From Liolophura sinensis (taxonomy: Eukaryota > Mollusca > Polyplacophora > Chitonida > Chitonidae), in contig NC_088295.1 in NCBI RefSeq assembly GCF_032854445.1, positions 74,366,028 through 74,430,027 of the forward strand: a stretch of 64,000 nucleotides of DNA. Direction: 5' to 3'. Position 1 is the first letter of the stretch. Every line of letters begins with the position of its first letter. Shown here in pieces: positions 1 to 12,900 of the stretch. A model generated the notes under the pieces. The model saw nothing but the letters and a program-made list of their open reading frames with translations, did not search any database and was not told the origin of the DNA. The position numbers and the translations under genes were made by a program.

Positions 1-2951
1 GATGATCAAAACATTCGACGACACAGTGGCATCATGAATTCCAACACAAGACGACAATGAAGAGGTCAAAGTCCAGTATGATGACACTCTTTATTTCCAG
101 GTGTTTTTTTTTTTTTTGTTTGTTTTTTTTGTTTGTTTGTTGTTGGGATTTTTTGTTTTGTTTTTTGAATCCAAAATGCGGTCTACAGTGACGTCATTGA
201 TGGACACACATGTGTTATTATTACTTCTTAATGGATCGATTATAACCCGGGTTACTGTAACAAAGTTTAAAAGACAAGACAATCAGAGTGATACTGCATG
301 GAGCTTAACGGTCAGAAGTTGCTGAGTATCAGATTACTCCTAAAAGCTGGCTTGTGTGCAAACATCATGCTTCCCAATCCATATGCCGGCTAATCCTACA
401 ATTGTGCCATTTCAGGAGGGTTAAAGCGGAAAGCTGTGGCTTGCCATCGAGGGCTTTGTTCCAGAGAATGGCTACATCTGAGGACAGTAAGGCCTTCTGT
501 GGGCTGTCTCCCACTCGTCCAAAATTCCAGCGCGTCACGCTATTTGGATATCTATCATGCCGTTGTGACACCGGTAGAAACACAAGTCTTGGAGAGTGTG
601 AGGGGTCGTCTAAGATGGGAGGCGTAAAATTGATGACCACTGAGTCGGTGGCTGACACCAGCCGGCCAGACTATGCATGCGCATACGACTGCTTGGCTTT
701 TTTTCTCCCCTCACGTACAACTACTGTCTCATTAGGCCCAATTCCTGCCGACAGCTTCAGCCAAGAAGCCAAAGTCGTTTTTTTTCTTTTTTGAGAGGAA
801 GCCGAAAGTCAATACATCACTGATTTAATAAATTACTACAAGACAATGCCACTTAAACACACTCTCTTGCAGCGGAAACGTTTTATGTAGTTCCATACTT
901 AATCACGCCGCATTATGTCTGTCCAAACGGCACATTTAAATGGCATTTAGGTTGACATTGTAATACGTCAGATGCTCAGACTACATTTATAAAATTATAT
1001 TGCTTAATGTTGAGAGCATTTATGCACCAAAACGTTCTTTACTTTAAGTATACAACGCGCATTTCTATAACAACAAGAGAAAAGGCACCGCCTTGTCATC
1101 CTCCATCTTAAACCTTTCATGGGGACTTGATTTTAGAAAAGATATCGCACAAAATCGAGTTGGTAAGGATCATGAATGTTAACGTCTGCTTTCCATGTTT
1201 GTTGATTACTTTCTTTTTTTCTTTTATTATTTTTTTCATTTTGAAGAAACAGCGCAGTGAATTGTTAAGTTTGAAAAGTCAAGGCGTCATGCTAACAATA
1301 AATGTCAAGTATTAAATAAGATCGCCATATATTGTAATCACAGAAATCGTCGTAGAATTAAAGTTCCGTGTGTTCTTCTAGAAGGGCTATAAGGGGAATT
1401 CGACTTACAAAATTCATGTTGTTCACCTTCATTAATACATTCTTGATTGATGTGGAGTAGTAGCTATCATAGGTAAGGTGGTAAGAAATTGACAATGGTA
1501 TACGACGTTCGTATAGGCCAAGCCTATTATGTAAGACGTTGCTACATGATGACCAATCGACTTCCGCAGTGGCGATGATTATGAAGAAGGGAAATATTCC
1601 AGAATTTCCATAACGGAGGAGAAGAGTTAGACCGTCATCGATCGAACTGGAATTAAAATATTCACTCGGGGAGAGGGGAGTCAAAGAGCACCTGCTAGTG
1701 AGCGGGCAAGTCTCGGGGCGAGGGAAGCGGCTCCTCAAGATCTGCAACATGCATATGGCATCAGGCAATTTATTCTATTTCTGAACTTATGGCATTGAGG
1801 AGTCGTTTGCACCCAGTTCTGTGAGGCGTCACGTCTCTGCTAACTCACCACCATACACATCTCTAACGCTTGATTTACGACTTGCTTTTTTCTCACGTCT
1901 TTACGAGCGGTTTTTCTGTCATTTCGCTCGGCTCTGCTCCTGCGAGACACCATTTGGGGCTAACTCAATTGCAAACGTACCCCCGTGTCCCATAAAGCTC
2001 AATAAAAGTGAAGTGATGTCTAACAAGGGTGATATAAAAGTGAAAGGGATCTGTTTTCTGGCAATAAATCCTTGTCCAGGCTGAGGATGCTTCAGAAACC
2101 CCGCATGGCTTCTGATTTGTCCTTTTAATTCGGTCATGTTCATAAGGAATATCTTCTGACCGTGTGTTAGTTTTCAGCTCAGTACATCTAGCTATTAACC
2201 ATGAAGGAATGGTTGAGGAGCTAACAATTCTCAAAATATATAGCAACATGGCGGAGAGCTACCAGCTCCACATTTTATGTGCATAACACAGTGTACATCC
2301 AAATACACGACTGATGGCAAAATTCAATGTTTTGCGATGAAAGCGCATAATTAAAGTGCGTTGACACTTAAAAGTAAATATATAGACGAAGACGCTAACG
2401 ATTAACAGATCGGCTCAAGCCAATCATGCTGCGAACTCATAGGCATATAAGTGGCAATTATTGATCTTAAAATACAGATGCGCTAACAACTGGTTAATCG
2501 ATGAATCTGTCATATTATAAATGAAATAAAACCATTTTAAATATTTATCGATATTTCATGGAATGTTCTCTGGGTCTACAAAAATAGACTACAGAAAGTT
2601 TGATTGGTTAAAAACGGTCCTGTATTACTACAGGAGCATTGTACAGAAGATATCCCCATGTACAGAGTTTAGCCTCTTATTATTCCCTTGGGGATAGCGT
2701 GAGGATGTAACCATATACTAACAACTTGTTCAGATATGGCGCCAGTACTAGTTATTCCTCACGGTCCCGTGATAGTCATTTCTGGAAACTGGACAGACTC
2801 ACAGCAACACCAAACCAGGCGACACCAAGTCTTAGTATAAAGAAACAGACACGGCATATTCTAGTCAAAAGAAACTTTGTTTTCTGAAATAAAATTAAGA
2901 TTAGTGTGTTGTCCTTGAAATTATTGACCCAAAGCACACATTTAACAACAC

Positions 2952-3160
2952 CGGTCCACAAGATTATGCAAATGTTAATTGTTTACTAAGCGTGTATTTG
3001 AGATTGTCGTATATAGTCGAATACTGACCAACAGTTTAGTAATAAACATTGTCTAAGACAGGTTACTTTACTGTTCACGTAGTCTTACATTCGTTCACTT
3101 TACTGTTCACGTAGTCTTACACTCGCCCAAGATCATTTGTCTTCCACCAACCTGAACAGT
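2952..3160 (+). repeat. Unclassified interspersed repeat, copy 1 (two 32-bp units)
   Basis: This segment is repeated with few differences at 4980-5262. Shared text begins with a CCACA-GATTATGCA stretch, continues through a TTGTCGTATATAGTCGAATACTG stretch, and ends in tandem 32-bp units built on CTTTACTGTTCACGTAGTC. Copy 1 has two such units and copy 2 has four. The right end runs into text like SINE family D (ATCATTTGTCTTCCACCAAC). No coding potential was seen. Confidence 0.75.
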
Positions 3161-3237
3161 CAGCACGTGGTAAAGTAACTTGCCGAAGGTCTGTGGTTTA
3201 ACCTTGACACTCCGGCTTCCTCCAGGCACGAAATGCC
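3124..3237 (+). repeat. SINE-like fragment (family D)
   Basis: Matches the body of a repeat also seen at 20861-21013, 27017-27110 and 31268-31452: a TTGTCTTCCACCAACCTG box, a GGTAAAGTAACTTGCC box and a CCTTGACACTCCGGCTTCC box. The 3' tail (GTATAAGTGAAATATTC...AATAAAT) is missing here. Confidence 0.5.
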
Positions 3238-4809
3238 TTGGTACATGTAGCTGAACTTGCGCGGAACACTTGGTAAGTTCTGAGCTCTGCTGACTTTTTG
3301 GCAGGATAATTGATGACTTTCAGTGACGCGGTAAGATTCTATCGTTGTCTTTCGTAGTGCAAGAAGTACATTTCTTAAATTATTCGACTGTTATTGTATT
3401 TCTCACTCGTTCAAAAAGATAACACTGACATGGCGACAATCAGACTTGTAGGCGTAGAGCCCTCGCTTCTCGATCGATACCTAATTAAAACAGGTAAAAC
3501 CGCAACTAATCAAGCGATACCTCATTTGACAAACCATAGTCAACAGAGAACGATGCCATAGACCACTGTGCGCCGGCGAGGGTTGGTATGACTATCACGC
3601 GTTCAAAGTTAGGAATGAACTGAAACTGTGAGAGGTACGGCAGAACCACCTATAGCTAATTAATCAATCCATTCCTTGATTGTTTTAATTAGTAGCAGAA
3701 TGACTGGTTAAATCTATAAGTGACTGACTTTTGGATTTGTCGAAAGCCCAATGATTAGTTAGCTATGAACAGTTATTGTGGTTGATTGATCCATTGGTTA
3801 ATGACTGTTAGCTATGATTAATGGACTTACACCAACTATTTGATCTACTGATTGATGATTAGTTAGCCAAAGATGACTGATAGAAAACCAGAGGTAACAT
3901 TAACTAACCACCAATCTCTTTTTCTTCCATTTTGACCTGCGTGCGTTATATGCTGTGACTTTAAATTTCCTTGTCAACTCAATGACAGAGTCAGCAAAGG
4001 TTTATTTCACCTTTAAATGTCAATGGGTATTTTTTGTAATTCTGCACAGTTTAACTACTATTATAAAGACTTTCTTTAAAACACGTCACAACCTTCCCGG
4101 CACATTGCTCGTGTCAAAGCGTAAAGTAACCTGCAATTTCCATGATGTATTTTTCACTTGTAACAGCATTAAGAGGCACTCTAGCAGGATGCGCTGGATA
4201 ATGAATGAACCCCCAATGTGGTTAACTATTATCTTCTAACACACTCTAATCCAGTCATTCCCAGGTCAAAGAGAGCTTAAAAAACGGCTCTAATGTTAAT
4301 TTATAGCGTGCACGTGTGGTTCAAGAGAAAGCGAAAACAACGACTTCAGAATTCTTCTGACACTGTTCCGGCTCTCTCACTATAAGTAGGCAGCAATTCG
4401 AATAAGCTGTTTTGCGAGGGTTTGTCATTAATTACGAGCAGCTGCCCCGTTGAAGACGCCCCTGAAAACATTTATATGATACTTTCTTGTGTAATATTAC
4501 TGTAATGCGGTATTATGTATACTGTGTATTATGCTTTATCCATCAATGCTAAATGAAACAAAAACAAGAAAACATTATTTCCTTCCTGATTTTCCCCTTT
4601 TCATTATTAAGTAGAATAGCAACATAGTTCAACAAGTAGCAATTCTTTACCAATATCAGGGGGTAAAGTTTAAATTCGTGTACCGTTCAACATTTTTTCC
4701 AATAAGGAAGGGGAGCGGGGTTCAGTACGATGTTGATAAGGATGGACTGGGAATATACTGATTGCTGATTGAAAAGACACCCATATATATGACAGACAAA
4801 GAGTTTGTC

Positions 4810-4850
4810 GGGGTGGGGGTGGGGGGTGGGGGGGGGGGGTGGGGGGGCGG
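4810..4850 (+). repeat. G-rich low-complexity tract
   Basis: About 40 bases almost entirely G with scattered T and C (GGGGTGGGGG type). It could form G-quadruplex DNA on this strand, and it is a likely place for assembly or sequencing error. Confidence 0.85.
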
Positions 4851-4979
4851 CGTTAATGTGACAAGAGAAAGACTTGCTTCAAAGTGTTGTAAATTTAAGA
4901 CATGTAACGATGATTAGAAGATATTCCATTGTAACATTATCATATGTCAAATTAAATTAATTATAAAAATGTTATAACT

Positions 4980-5262
4980 CCAGTCCACAGGATTATGCAG
5001 ATGTTAATTGTTTACTAAGCGTATATTTGGGATTGTCGTATATAGTCGAATACTGGCCAAAAGTTTAGTAATAAACATTGTCTAAGACAGATTACTTTAC
5101 TGTTCACGTAGTCTTACATTCCTCCACTTTACTGTTCACGTAGTCTTACATTCGTCCAGTTTAGTGTTCACGTAGTCTTACATTCCTCCACTTTACTGTT
5201 TACGTACAACGTTCACGTTACACTCGTCCAAGATCATTTGTCTTCCACCAACCTGGACATGG
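4980..5262 (+). repeat. Unclassified interspersed repeat, copy 2 (four 32-bp units)
   Basis: Second copy of the element at 2952-3160. The unique 5' part is nearly identical. The tandem part is expanded to four units, the last of them degraded (TGTTTACGTACAACGTTCACG). Confidence 0.75.
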
Positions 5263-5500
5263 TTAAAATGAATGTTGGCTAAGAATTATGAAAATGTTAC
5301 AAATGTTGTAATCAAATTTTATTTTATAAACTGCAAATAACCATTACTTTGTATAGCATTCTAAGAAGCTTGCACGCAATATTTAACATGTATCATTTTA
5401 ACACTTAGAATGAATGATTGTGGTTTAAAGTTACTTAGGTGATAATGTAGCCATGTTGTCACCACTTTACATAAAATTTTACACCTTTTAACATTTGTGT

Positions 5501-5640
5501 TTTATTTATTTGATTGGTGTTTTACATCGTACTCAAGAGTATTTCACTTATGCATTGGCGCCCAGCATTATGGTGGGAGGAATGTACGGCAGGCTACTGG
5601 GTCAATCCTCTGGCGTGCTAACCACTCGGCCACAGTGGTT
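5501..5640 (-). repeat. SINE family A copy, internally deleted
   Basis: Reverse-oriented copy that starts at its (AAAT)n tail (TTTATTTATTTGATTGG). It reads through the conserved tail, the CCAGCATTATGGTGGGAGG block, and then jumps to the tRNA-like head (GCGTGCTAACCACTCGGCCAC). The middle of the element is missing. Confidence 0.75.
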
Positions 5641-6896
5641 TGTGTTCAGATATAAACGAACTGCCTTTCCACTCCCCAAGCAATTTGGTATTGCCCTGCA
5701 GAGATAGGAAAGCTTGTTCATGAGGTGTGAAAACTGGTGAACGTTTGGCTTACAGATATTATCTCGCGGTCACACTGAGCTTCCAGTACACAAAACCACA
5801 CCAGGCCTTTGAACCACAAAAGAGATCTGATCAGACTCTTGAGGTGTTACCGATACCTGAAAGCAACTTCCATGTAATTACAGGTGAGCAAAGTACCTGT
5901 CAGGTACACGAAGCATGTTTTTTTTTCTTTTTCAAAACATCACAGCGTACCTTGGTGCGATCCCGCGTAAGGACGGCCGAGATTAAAGGGGTTCTTACAG
6001 GTGTAAACTTAATCTGCGTTTGAAGGGCTGCACCTTCACCGGCATTGTGCACATCTTGTGTAGCATTATAAGCTTCTCTGCCAGGATTGATCTTGCACGA
6101 GTTCTTTGTTCGGTTACCTGCATTATCAGTCGGATCAATTAATACGCCTTCAATAATGTAACTCCGCAACGTTCTGCCTAAAGTTCCGGCGATAACTCTG
6201 GTTAAGTAGCCCAAGACAGAACATTGCATGCGCATATAGCCTATGCATGTAGTTATAACGCCAGTCCAAGGGCGATCATCGAGTAAGCCTCCATATGCAT
6301 TATTGTTTTAGCCAAAACATTTACATACACCTCAAGATAGTAATAGCTGCATTGACCATACAAGCGCCCTGTCACCCAAGTTCTCTATGCTAAGTGTAGG
6401 CCTTCTCATATATTTGTATATTGTTAATACAAACAATATTACACTGACAATACAGACACATTGCTGAACGAATTAACCCAGTCGAGCTAGTATTAAAATT
6501 GTTTTTTCTTTCTATGGTACGTGTATGCACTGAAAATATAACTTTCCTATCAATAACTTCCAATCATAAAAACTTCATCACATAGCTTTTCACAGTGAAT
6601 TCTGAATTTGCTTTAAAAGCTGTATAGCGAAGACAGTATAAATTAAAATACGTATACTGCAAACTTCATTTCGAACATTTTTAAATGTGGTTTTCTGTAT
6701 GGGCTGACAATCCGAATAAGGGAATAGAGGCCTACATTTATTTTACCAAAATTAAAAGTTATTAAGAGTATCTCCAATTTGCCGTGATTAAAAAGGTGTA
6801 TAAGACCATCCACGCAGCAAGACAAACTGTCCTATCCCCAACCCCACCAGATTATACTTGTATCATTGTGAGAAACTTGGTGCTATATAACTTGCC

Positions 6897-6955
6897 TGGT
6901 AGGGGTGGAGAGCGATGTGCAGGGTCCACGGTTCGAAGTCCTGCTAGAAGGGCCA
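6897..6955 (+). other. tRNA-like B-box fragment
   Basis: Contains GGTTCGAAGTCC, a near-consensus Pol III B box, after a weak A-box-like GGTGGAGAGCGATG stretch. No cloverleaf can be drawn, so this is probably the head of a decayed SINE rather than a tRNA gene. Confidence 0.25.
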
Positions 6956-8017
6956 ACATAAATACAAAGTTAAATCCCAAGCCATAAGACGCAGATCATT
7001 TATTATAGTTATATATAGAAGTAGCCTTTAATTTCTACAAAGAGGTAAATGAATAGGCCTATGCCTGTAACATATAGCTTATAATCGTCCCTCATCTGCA
7101 TTATTTTGCATTCGGTATTCGTTTACAAGAGCAGTGTCTCGTTTCTTCGGAACAGCAAATTTTTGCAAAATGGACACAAGTGAAAGGTCGAAAGGTCACG
7201 TGCAGCCTCCTTCCAGATAAGATGCGGGTGACACGTGTTTCTCTGACAACAACCTTGAATCCACTTAGCTTCCATCTGATTGGTCGCTGTGATGAGCGCG
7301 TGCCACGGCGGGCACGATCGACAGTCGACATGAGGCGACAGGTGTGCTTCAATGACCTGCGCACACACATTATATAACTATCTGATTGAAAATGTAACTT
7401 TACCGGCAGATCTGGTTTAGCCAAATGATGGTGCAACTAGGTCAGTTGCATTGTTTCTTCGTTCTTTGTGAAATATCACGACATAAGCCAGGTTTACACT
7501 TCTATGTTACCATTTCATAACAGTATTCTATTGTTACAAAAAATACAAAGACAGCTACCTTCGTAGCAAGAAGCTTAAAACTGCAGTTAATGAAAAAAGG
7601 GGCTGGTGTGTAACAAATAGTTTTTCTTGCAAGTCCAGGTAACTTCTTTTGAACTGTTTTAGATTGCAGCAGAAAAGCTATTATGGTTATACTACATATA
7701 GGTATGAAAAGAAACTATTTGTTTTAATTATTTAATTAATTATTTTTTTGAATGGCGTTTTACGCCTCACCGATCGATGGTTTATGAGAATAGGATCAAA
7801 AGGGGTTTAAGTTCTCAGAACACAACGCTTTATTTTCACCATGTTAAAGTTTAAACACCAAAGGTCCAAAAATAAGCTTGAAATCAAATAAAAACCCGCT
7901 CTGTGCGATCGGTGTGGAATGTGACATTGTTTCTTCCAGGTAACGCCTAGAAAACCCTGTTTGGGCGTGATGCCTGATGGTACATGTCTGATGGTACATG
8001 TACAGGTTTAATGGTGT

Positions 8018-8050
8018 CTATACATGTACATGTACATGTACATGTGTGTC
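8018..8050 (+). repeat. (TACATG)n microsatellite
   Basis: Short run of ACATGT/TACATG hexamers. The palindrome TACATGTA recurs singly in many other places in the window. Confidence 0.85.
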
Positions 8051-9454
8051 TTCGCCATCGATGCCGTTCAAGTGAACAACACCATACACGTAGGGCCTAC
8101 AACATCTACATACAAGTAGGCCTACGTAGACGAACATGTACATTCATGTCGGCACGGGAAGGTCCCTATACCGCATGTCTGTCACAATCTGAATAAATGT
8201 AGGTGGAAGAAGATGGCACTGGAGGCTATGGGTGGCATATGGGGTGGGAACATGTATATAGCCATGAATCTTGTGGGGGTGGAGAGGGGAGTTGGACAAA
8301 TGGACGTTGGTGGTGAAGTTGGCTGGGCGGCCGACTGCACTCCGGCTTCCATTTGACCATAATTTACTATCTGATTGGAAAAACTGCACAAAAGAAACAA
8401 ATAATTGCTCTTCCGTGTACCTTATGTACAGGGCAGGTCTGCTTTCACATAGGGACTACCATACCTTAAGCAAGCCAAATATATATACCAAAACGTTTCT
8501 AATGTGTGATTACACTGGGAAAGACTTAGATGAGGCTTTGAAAGCATTTGAAAGTGCCTGTACCCTCGGGTTGGATACATAACAGACGTCACTCTGATTG
8601 AAATTATTCATTTGTTGCCAAACTCAAGTCATCTCTAAACGCATACATCACGGATTTCCTTTTCATTTTGATAGATTTAGTCCTCAGTTAGCCTCATTCT
8701 AGCACTGAATTTTATTTTTAAAAAGAGAATTATTTTATTGACATAGGCGGATCTTGCTTTTAGCAGCAGACTTTTACGGTTTCTGTGAATTAATCTACAT
8801 ACTGAATATGTGCCTTGTAAAATAATGAATATGTCTTCATCAAATTTCACTTTGTTAAATATGATTTGCATCAAAATACATGTCCTTACGTTTTACTAGC
8901 TGAAACCAGTGACTTAGTAATCACTGCGTGTGTTGAAAGTGGGGTGGCCATCTTGACCACACATTGTGGCTGAAGTTGCCCAGCACTATAATTCACCATA
9001 TATTCATAATTTAATAGGGAAAAATACATTTTCTTACCTAAGGTAGGTCTAGTGCGTCCGGATAAACTACTTTTGACACTGGTTTAAGTATGGCGATTGA
9101 ATATGTCAAATGATGATCATGGTAACACTAACGTGTGAAAATCGACCCACTTTACGGTACCGTATAGGCTACATGTAAATGTACACAACAATTGACCTCC
9201 GAATTTACGACCTTTCCATATAGCTGGATAAACCGATGCCAAGGACATCGTCGTTTCATCTGAGTGCCATGCATCGCTCTGTAGCCTTCTTTCATGCCGA
9301 CTAGTCGTCGCTCATGTCAAGATGTTACGTGTAAGCCTATGACGTCAATTCAGCTGTATAGTTACCGGGTCCCTAATTCTTGCATTGGCCGCGGTAGCCC
9401 TACCTGTACTGCAAAACTAATGGGCCCATATTCTCCACGTAATTTAGTCTGACT

Positions 9455-9695
9455 CACAGCGCTATATAGGGGTCTAGGCCTATAGCCACCCGGAAAGTAG
9501 GCCTGCAGGCCTATATTTAGGCCTATATCATTGTCGCTCGGTCGATTTGAGTTTTTTTCTTTTGGTACCAACAGGCCGATTGGCACATAGGTCTAGCTAC
9601 ATGTATATAGGCCTAGGCTTAGACTTAGGCCTACGCTTAGGCCTATGTAGGTAACATAGGCCTACATGTAGGCCTAAATCGTGAATAAAGGCCTA
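9455..9695. repeat. AGGCCTA-rich low-complexity block
   Basis: Dense, irregular repetition of TAGGCCTA and TAGGCTTAGG variants, mixed with TACATGTA. The motif is self-complementary. The block ends about 220 bp before the HIBADH start codon. Confidence 0.75.
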
Positions 9696-9915
9696 CGCTA
9701 AGGTTACATGTTGGGGGTCAACACAACCAAATGAATACGGTCTAAATATTTCTTGAGACTGTACCGATACAGTGCATTTCCTTCTGTGTCGATTTTCCAG
9801 TATAGGTAGGCTTACCTTATTACTGTAAGCCTAATCGAACTACTCGTGGCTTAAGGATGAGAAATACGTCAATGCGGCTAAGAATACATCAACCGGCTTT
9901 AGAGGAGAGCAAAAG

Positions 9916-9997
9916 ATGGCAGCGCTGAAAAGAACAACCGCTTTGCTCCTTGGTTCAAGATGTCAGAAGATACTTTCTGCTTCGAGAAGTTTCTCTT
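9916..9997 (+). CDS. HIBADH: HIBADH exon 1 (start codon, mitochondrial presequence)
   Basis: The ATG follows GCAAAAG. The frame encodes [13 protein letters not shown] and continues to RSFS, rich in basic and hydroxylated residues and without acids. A stop would follow at 10000-10002, so splicing at the donor TT|GTTAGT (exon end 9997, phase 1) is required. Confidence 0.8.
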
Positions 9998-12900
9998 GTT
10001 AGTACCTACATTGTGCGCTTTTTGTCACTGGAAAACCATAGTACATTTGATAAGCCCCTGCGTTGCTACGCGGTAGTGTCGAATACTGGACCCGCAATGG
10101 TGTCAGCGTCAGGGTTCTGCTTTTTTTATTCAGTGTAGTTTTACATACACAAAAAGGCATTGTGCGGTCGCTGTGAGTTCAAGTCCAGCTCATGCTGGCC
10201 GCCGTCGTATAAGTGAAATATTCTTGAGTACGGCGTAAAACACCAATCAAATAAATAAATCAAAAAGGCATTGGCTTTAGTCCGAAGACTTTTGAAATAG
10301 GCCTATGCTATGTTACGTTATGTATTCTAGGTTGTATGTTAAACCTAAATATGCCCCTTGCAGCACCGATTACATGTACAACAACATGGAATCAATGCGA
10401 CAAAACCCCAAAAGACACGGAATACAGATCATAAAAGGAATCAGATGGACAGCTTTCTGAAAGCTTCAATGTTTCAGAAGTAACACCTGTTCAAATAAGT
10501 AAAATTTCGTGAACAAATGTTTGAGTCTTTTCACTGAGTCGAACAACGAATAAAGGACATGCAGTTGATATGCCGTGAGATATTTGTTGACTTGTATCAC
10601 TCTCACTACACACTAGTGAAACGGACTGCAGATTGCCAGGGAGGCAAACGTTTGTCAGTAAACAAAGGAATAAATTTCAGGCAGTAAGGAGAGGTAGATA
10701 GGTAGTTACATATATGTTTGTGGAAAAGGGTAGCTGTGTTATGGACGCTCGTATTTCAGGACATCTCACTAGATAGCCTTTAAGGGTCATGGTGGCATGT
10801 AATCATGAATTAATCTTGATACATGCACATAATGACATTTGTTGTAGATGCACCTAAACCACATTGCTGTCTATTCTTTCAGTTTGTTTTCAACGGCCAG
10901 ACAATTTATGAGTTTTGTTTTGTTTGTTTCAGCTTCTCCGCCATCACAAGTAAGTATGAACCCAAGAATGACACATAATTTAGACACAAAAATTCGCCTC
11001 CTTGATTTTTGAGATGTTTGTCAGGATTTGGAAAAGATGAAGAAATTTTAGTTACAAAATTTTGAAAAATGCTATTAATTGGTAACAAGCAGTAGCAAAT
11101 GTAAAGGTTTGATTCTCAAAACTTTCTAACATCGTTGAAAATTATGTAAAAAAGTAAAGGTTTATATCCCTATATTTTCAGTCCAATCAGCCCCCAGTGG
11201 GTTTCATCGGCCTGGGGAACATGGGTAACCATATGGCTCGCAATCTGATGAAGAATGGTTATCCTTTGGTGGTGTTTGATGTGGTGGATGAAGTCCTCAA
11301 TACGCTCAAATCTGTGGGTAGGTCACAAACAAAATGTCTGCTCAGCAGTTTAGCGGGACCTGTTAGAGGACAAGCAGTTGCATAGACCAGCTGCCCTCTG
11401 AAGAATGAGTTCTAATGGAAGAATATGTTATGGTACATGTATCGTATATTTATTTAATTGACTGCTGTTTAACACATAATCAGGAATTTTCCAGTTATAC
11501 CATGGCAGTCAGTATTAGGAGTGAAAGAAACTGGAGTGCACAAGGAAACACCACCAGCCATTGGCAGCTTACTGACAAACATTTCCACATGTAACATACA
11601 GATGTGTACTTAACATTAGTGAAAGATAAGTGGTCTTCAGTGCCCGTTGGAAGTGTTTAAAGGGTCACACAAGCGCTGTTTTCTGTCATTATGACTCCAT
11701 GCTGGTAAATTTGTTTGGTATCTGTACACAAGGCTGTATTTCTTCCTCTCAAATCTCAGACCACCTTCGGCCCAAACAGCAATCACATTACTTTAGATGT
11801 GCTTATACTTTAACTGCAGAATGACAAAAAAATCCAATGTTTGATAAAGTATTCTTTATTTATTGCCTGTGTGTATATTGAAGGAAGTAATAGTCTTTTC
11901 TTGTAAGTGTGTGGTTGTGAACATCCGCTAGTCTTAACCAAGGGAGATAACTATGCATTCATTAATGCCTGTATTGGATGAATTGCTGTTCATATATAGA
12001 AGCTCCATGAAATTTTTGTAGACTACACTTTCCAGCGCTATGTATTCCTCCTCTTGTCCTTGTGAAGTGCATGATTACGGGTTCTATTCAGAAAATAAAT
12101 AAGTACTGGTTAGAAAACCTGTGTTTATGAATAGTGGCATGATCGAGGGCTTCAAGTTTGTTACCATTATGCTCATATGTAGATTTGTTGCACATTCCAG
12201 GTGCAACAGTGGCTGGATCTCCAGCAGATGTGGCCGCTCAGGCTACGACGATAGTAACCATGTTGCCGTCCAGTCCTCATGTGAAGGAAGTGTACACAGG
12301 TGACAGTGGAATCCTGAAGTAAGGCTGGATGGACTCAAGCTGAAGTTTTGAGTTTGAAAAGAGAAAAAATTTACTGTAATGATAATGTTTTCTGCTTCAG
12401 AATGAATGGTGTTTCTGTTCTTACTGGACATAGCTTTAGTATAAGTAGCCTGTAAAGTAGAAGTTGTGTGGATCATATTTTCTTAAAAAAGAATGAAAAG
12501 GTGACTGAAAGCAAAAAAAAATGATTTAGTTAATACATGTAGTTGAGAGTAGTATGAAAAGAATAGGTAATCTGATTAGTTAAATCACAGTATCTCAGGG
12601 AAAGTATTTTTCCAAAGAATCTGTCTGACAAAGGAATCTGTCAACGGAAACATCATTATTAAAGTTGTTTAATGAGCTTAACAATTATGCACTTGTTAAT
12701 TTAACTGTGGGATAATTTATATGGAGTTCCCAAATAGGATTGCAGTAAGTTCAAGGCCAGGTCGTGCTGGCTTCCACTGTGACCATACGTCGGAAGGTCT
12801 GCCAGATACATACGGATTGTTGTGGGTGTCCCCCAATATAATGCTGGCAGCTATCATATAAGTGAAATATTCTTGAGTATGACATAAAACAATAATCATA

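Larger units (their letters stand above)
1..9915. other. Intergenic region upstream of HIBADH, no gene recognised
   Basis: No open frame here resembles a family I know, and none joins others by plausible splice sites. Frames of up to about 146 codons near 354-794 (+), 365-658 (-) and 1358-1768 (-) have no signal peptide, repeat or motif and are treated as chance. The region contains a duplicated repeat (2952-3160 and 4980-5262), a G-rich tract (4810-4850), a SINE fragment (5501-5640), an ACATGT-rich run (about 8018-8050) and an AGGCCTA-rich block (9455-9695). The stretch just before 9916 should hold the HIBADH promoter, but I see no clear TATA box. Confidence 0.5.

Noticed and set aside
354-794. 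146-codon plus-strand ORF near the left edge
   Set aside because: No recognisable domain, no signal peptide, and an equally open frame exists on the opposite strand. Slightly higher GC explains both.
1358-1768. 136-codon minus-strand ORF
   Set aside because: Composition is not protein-like over most of its length and no family or splice context was seen.
2952-5262. CRISPR-like array of 32-bp repeats
   Set aside because: The units are adjacent with no unique spacers, and the genome is animal.
5727-6235. Frames of about 100 codons on both strands
   Set aside because: They start beside a SINE, contain a poly-T/poly-K stretch and have no motif.
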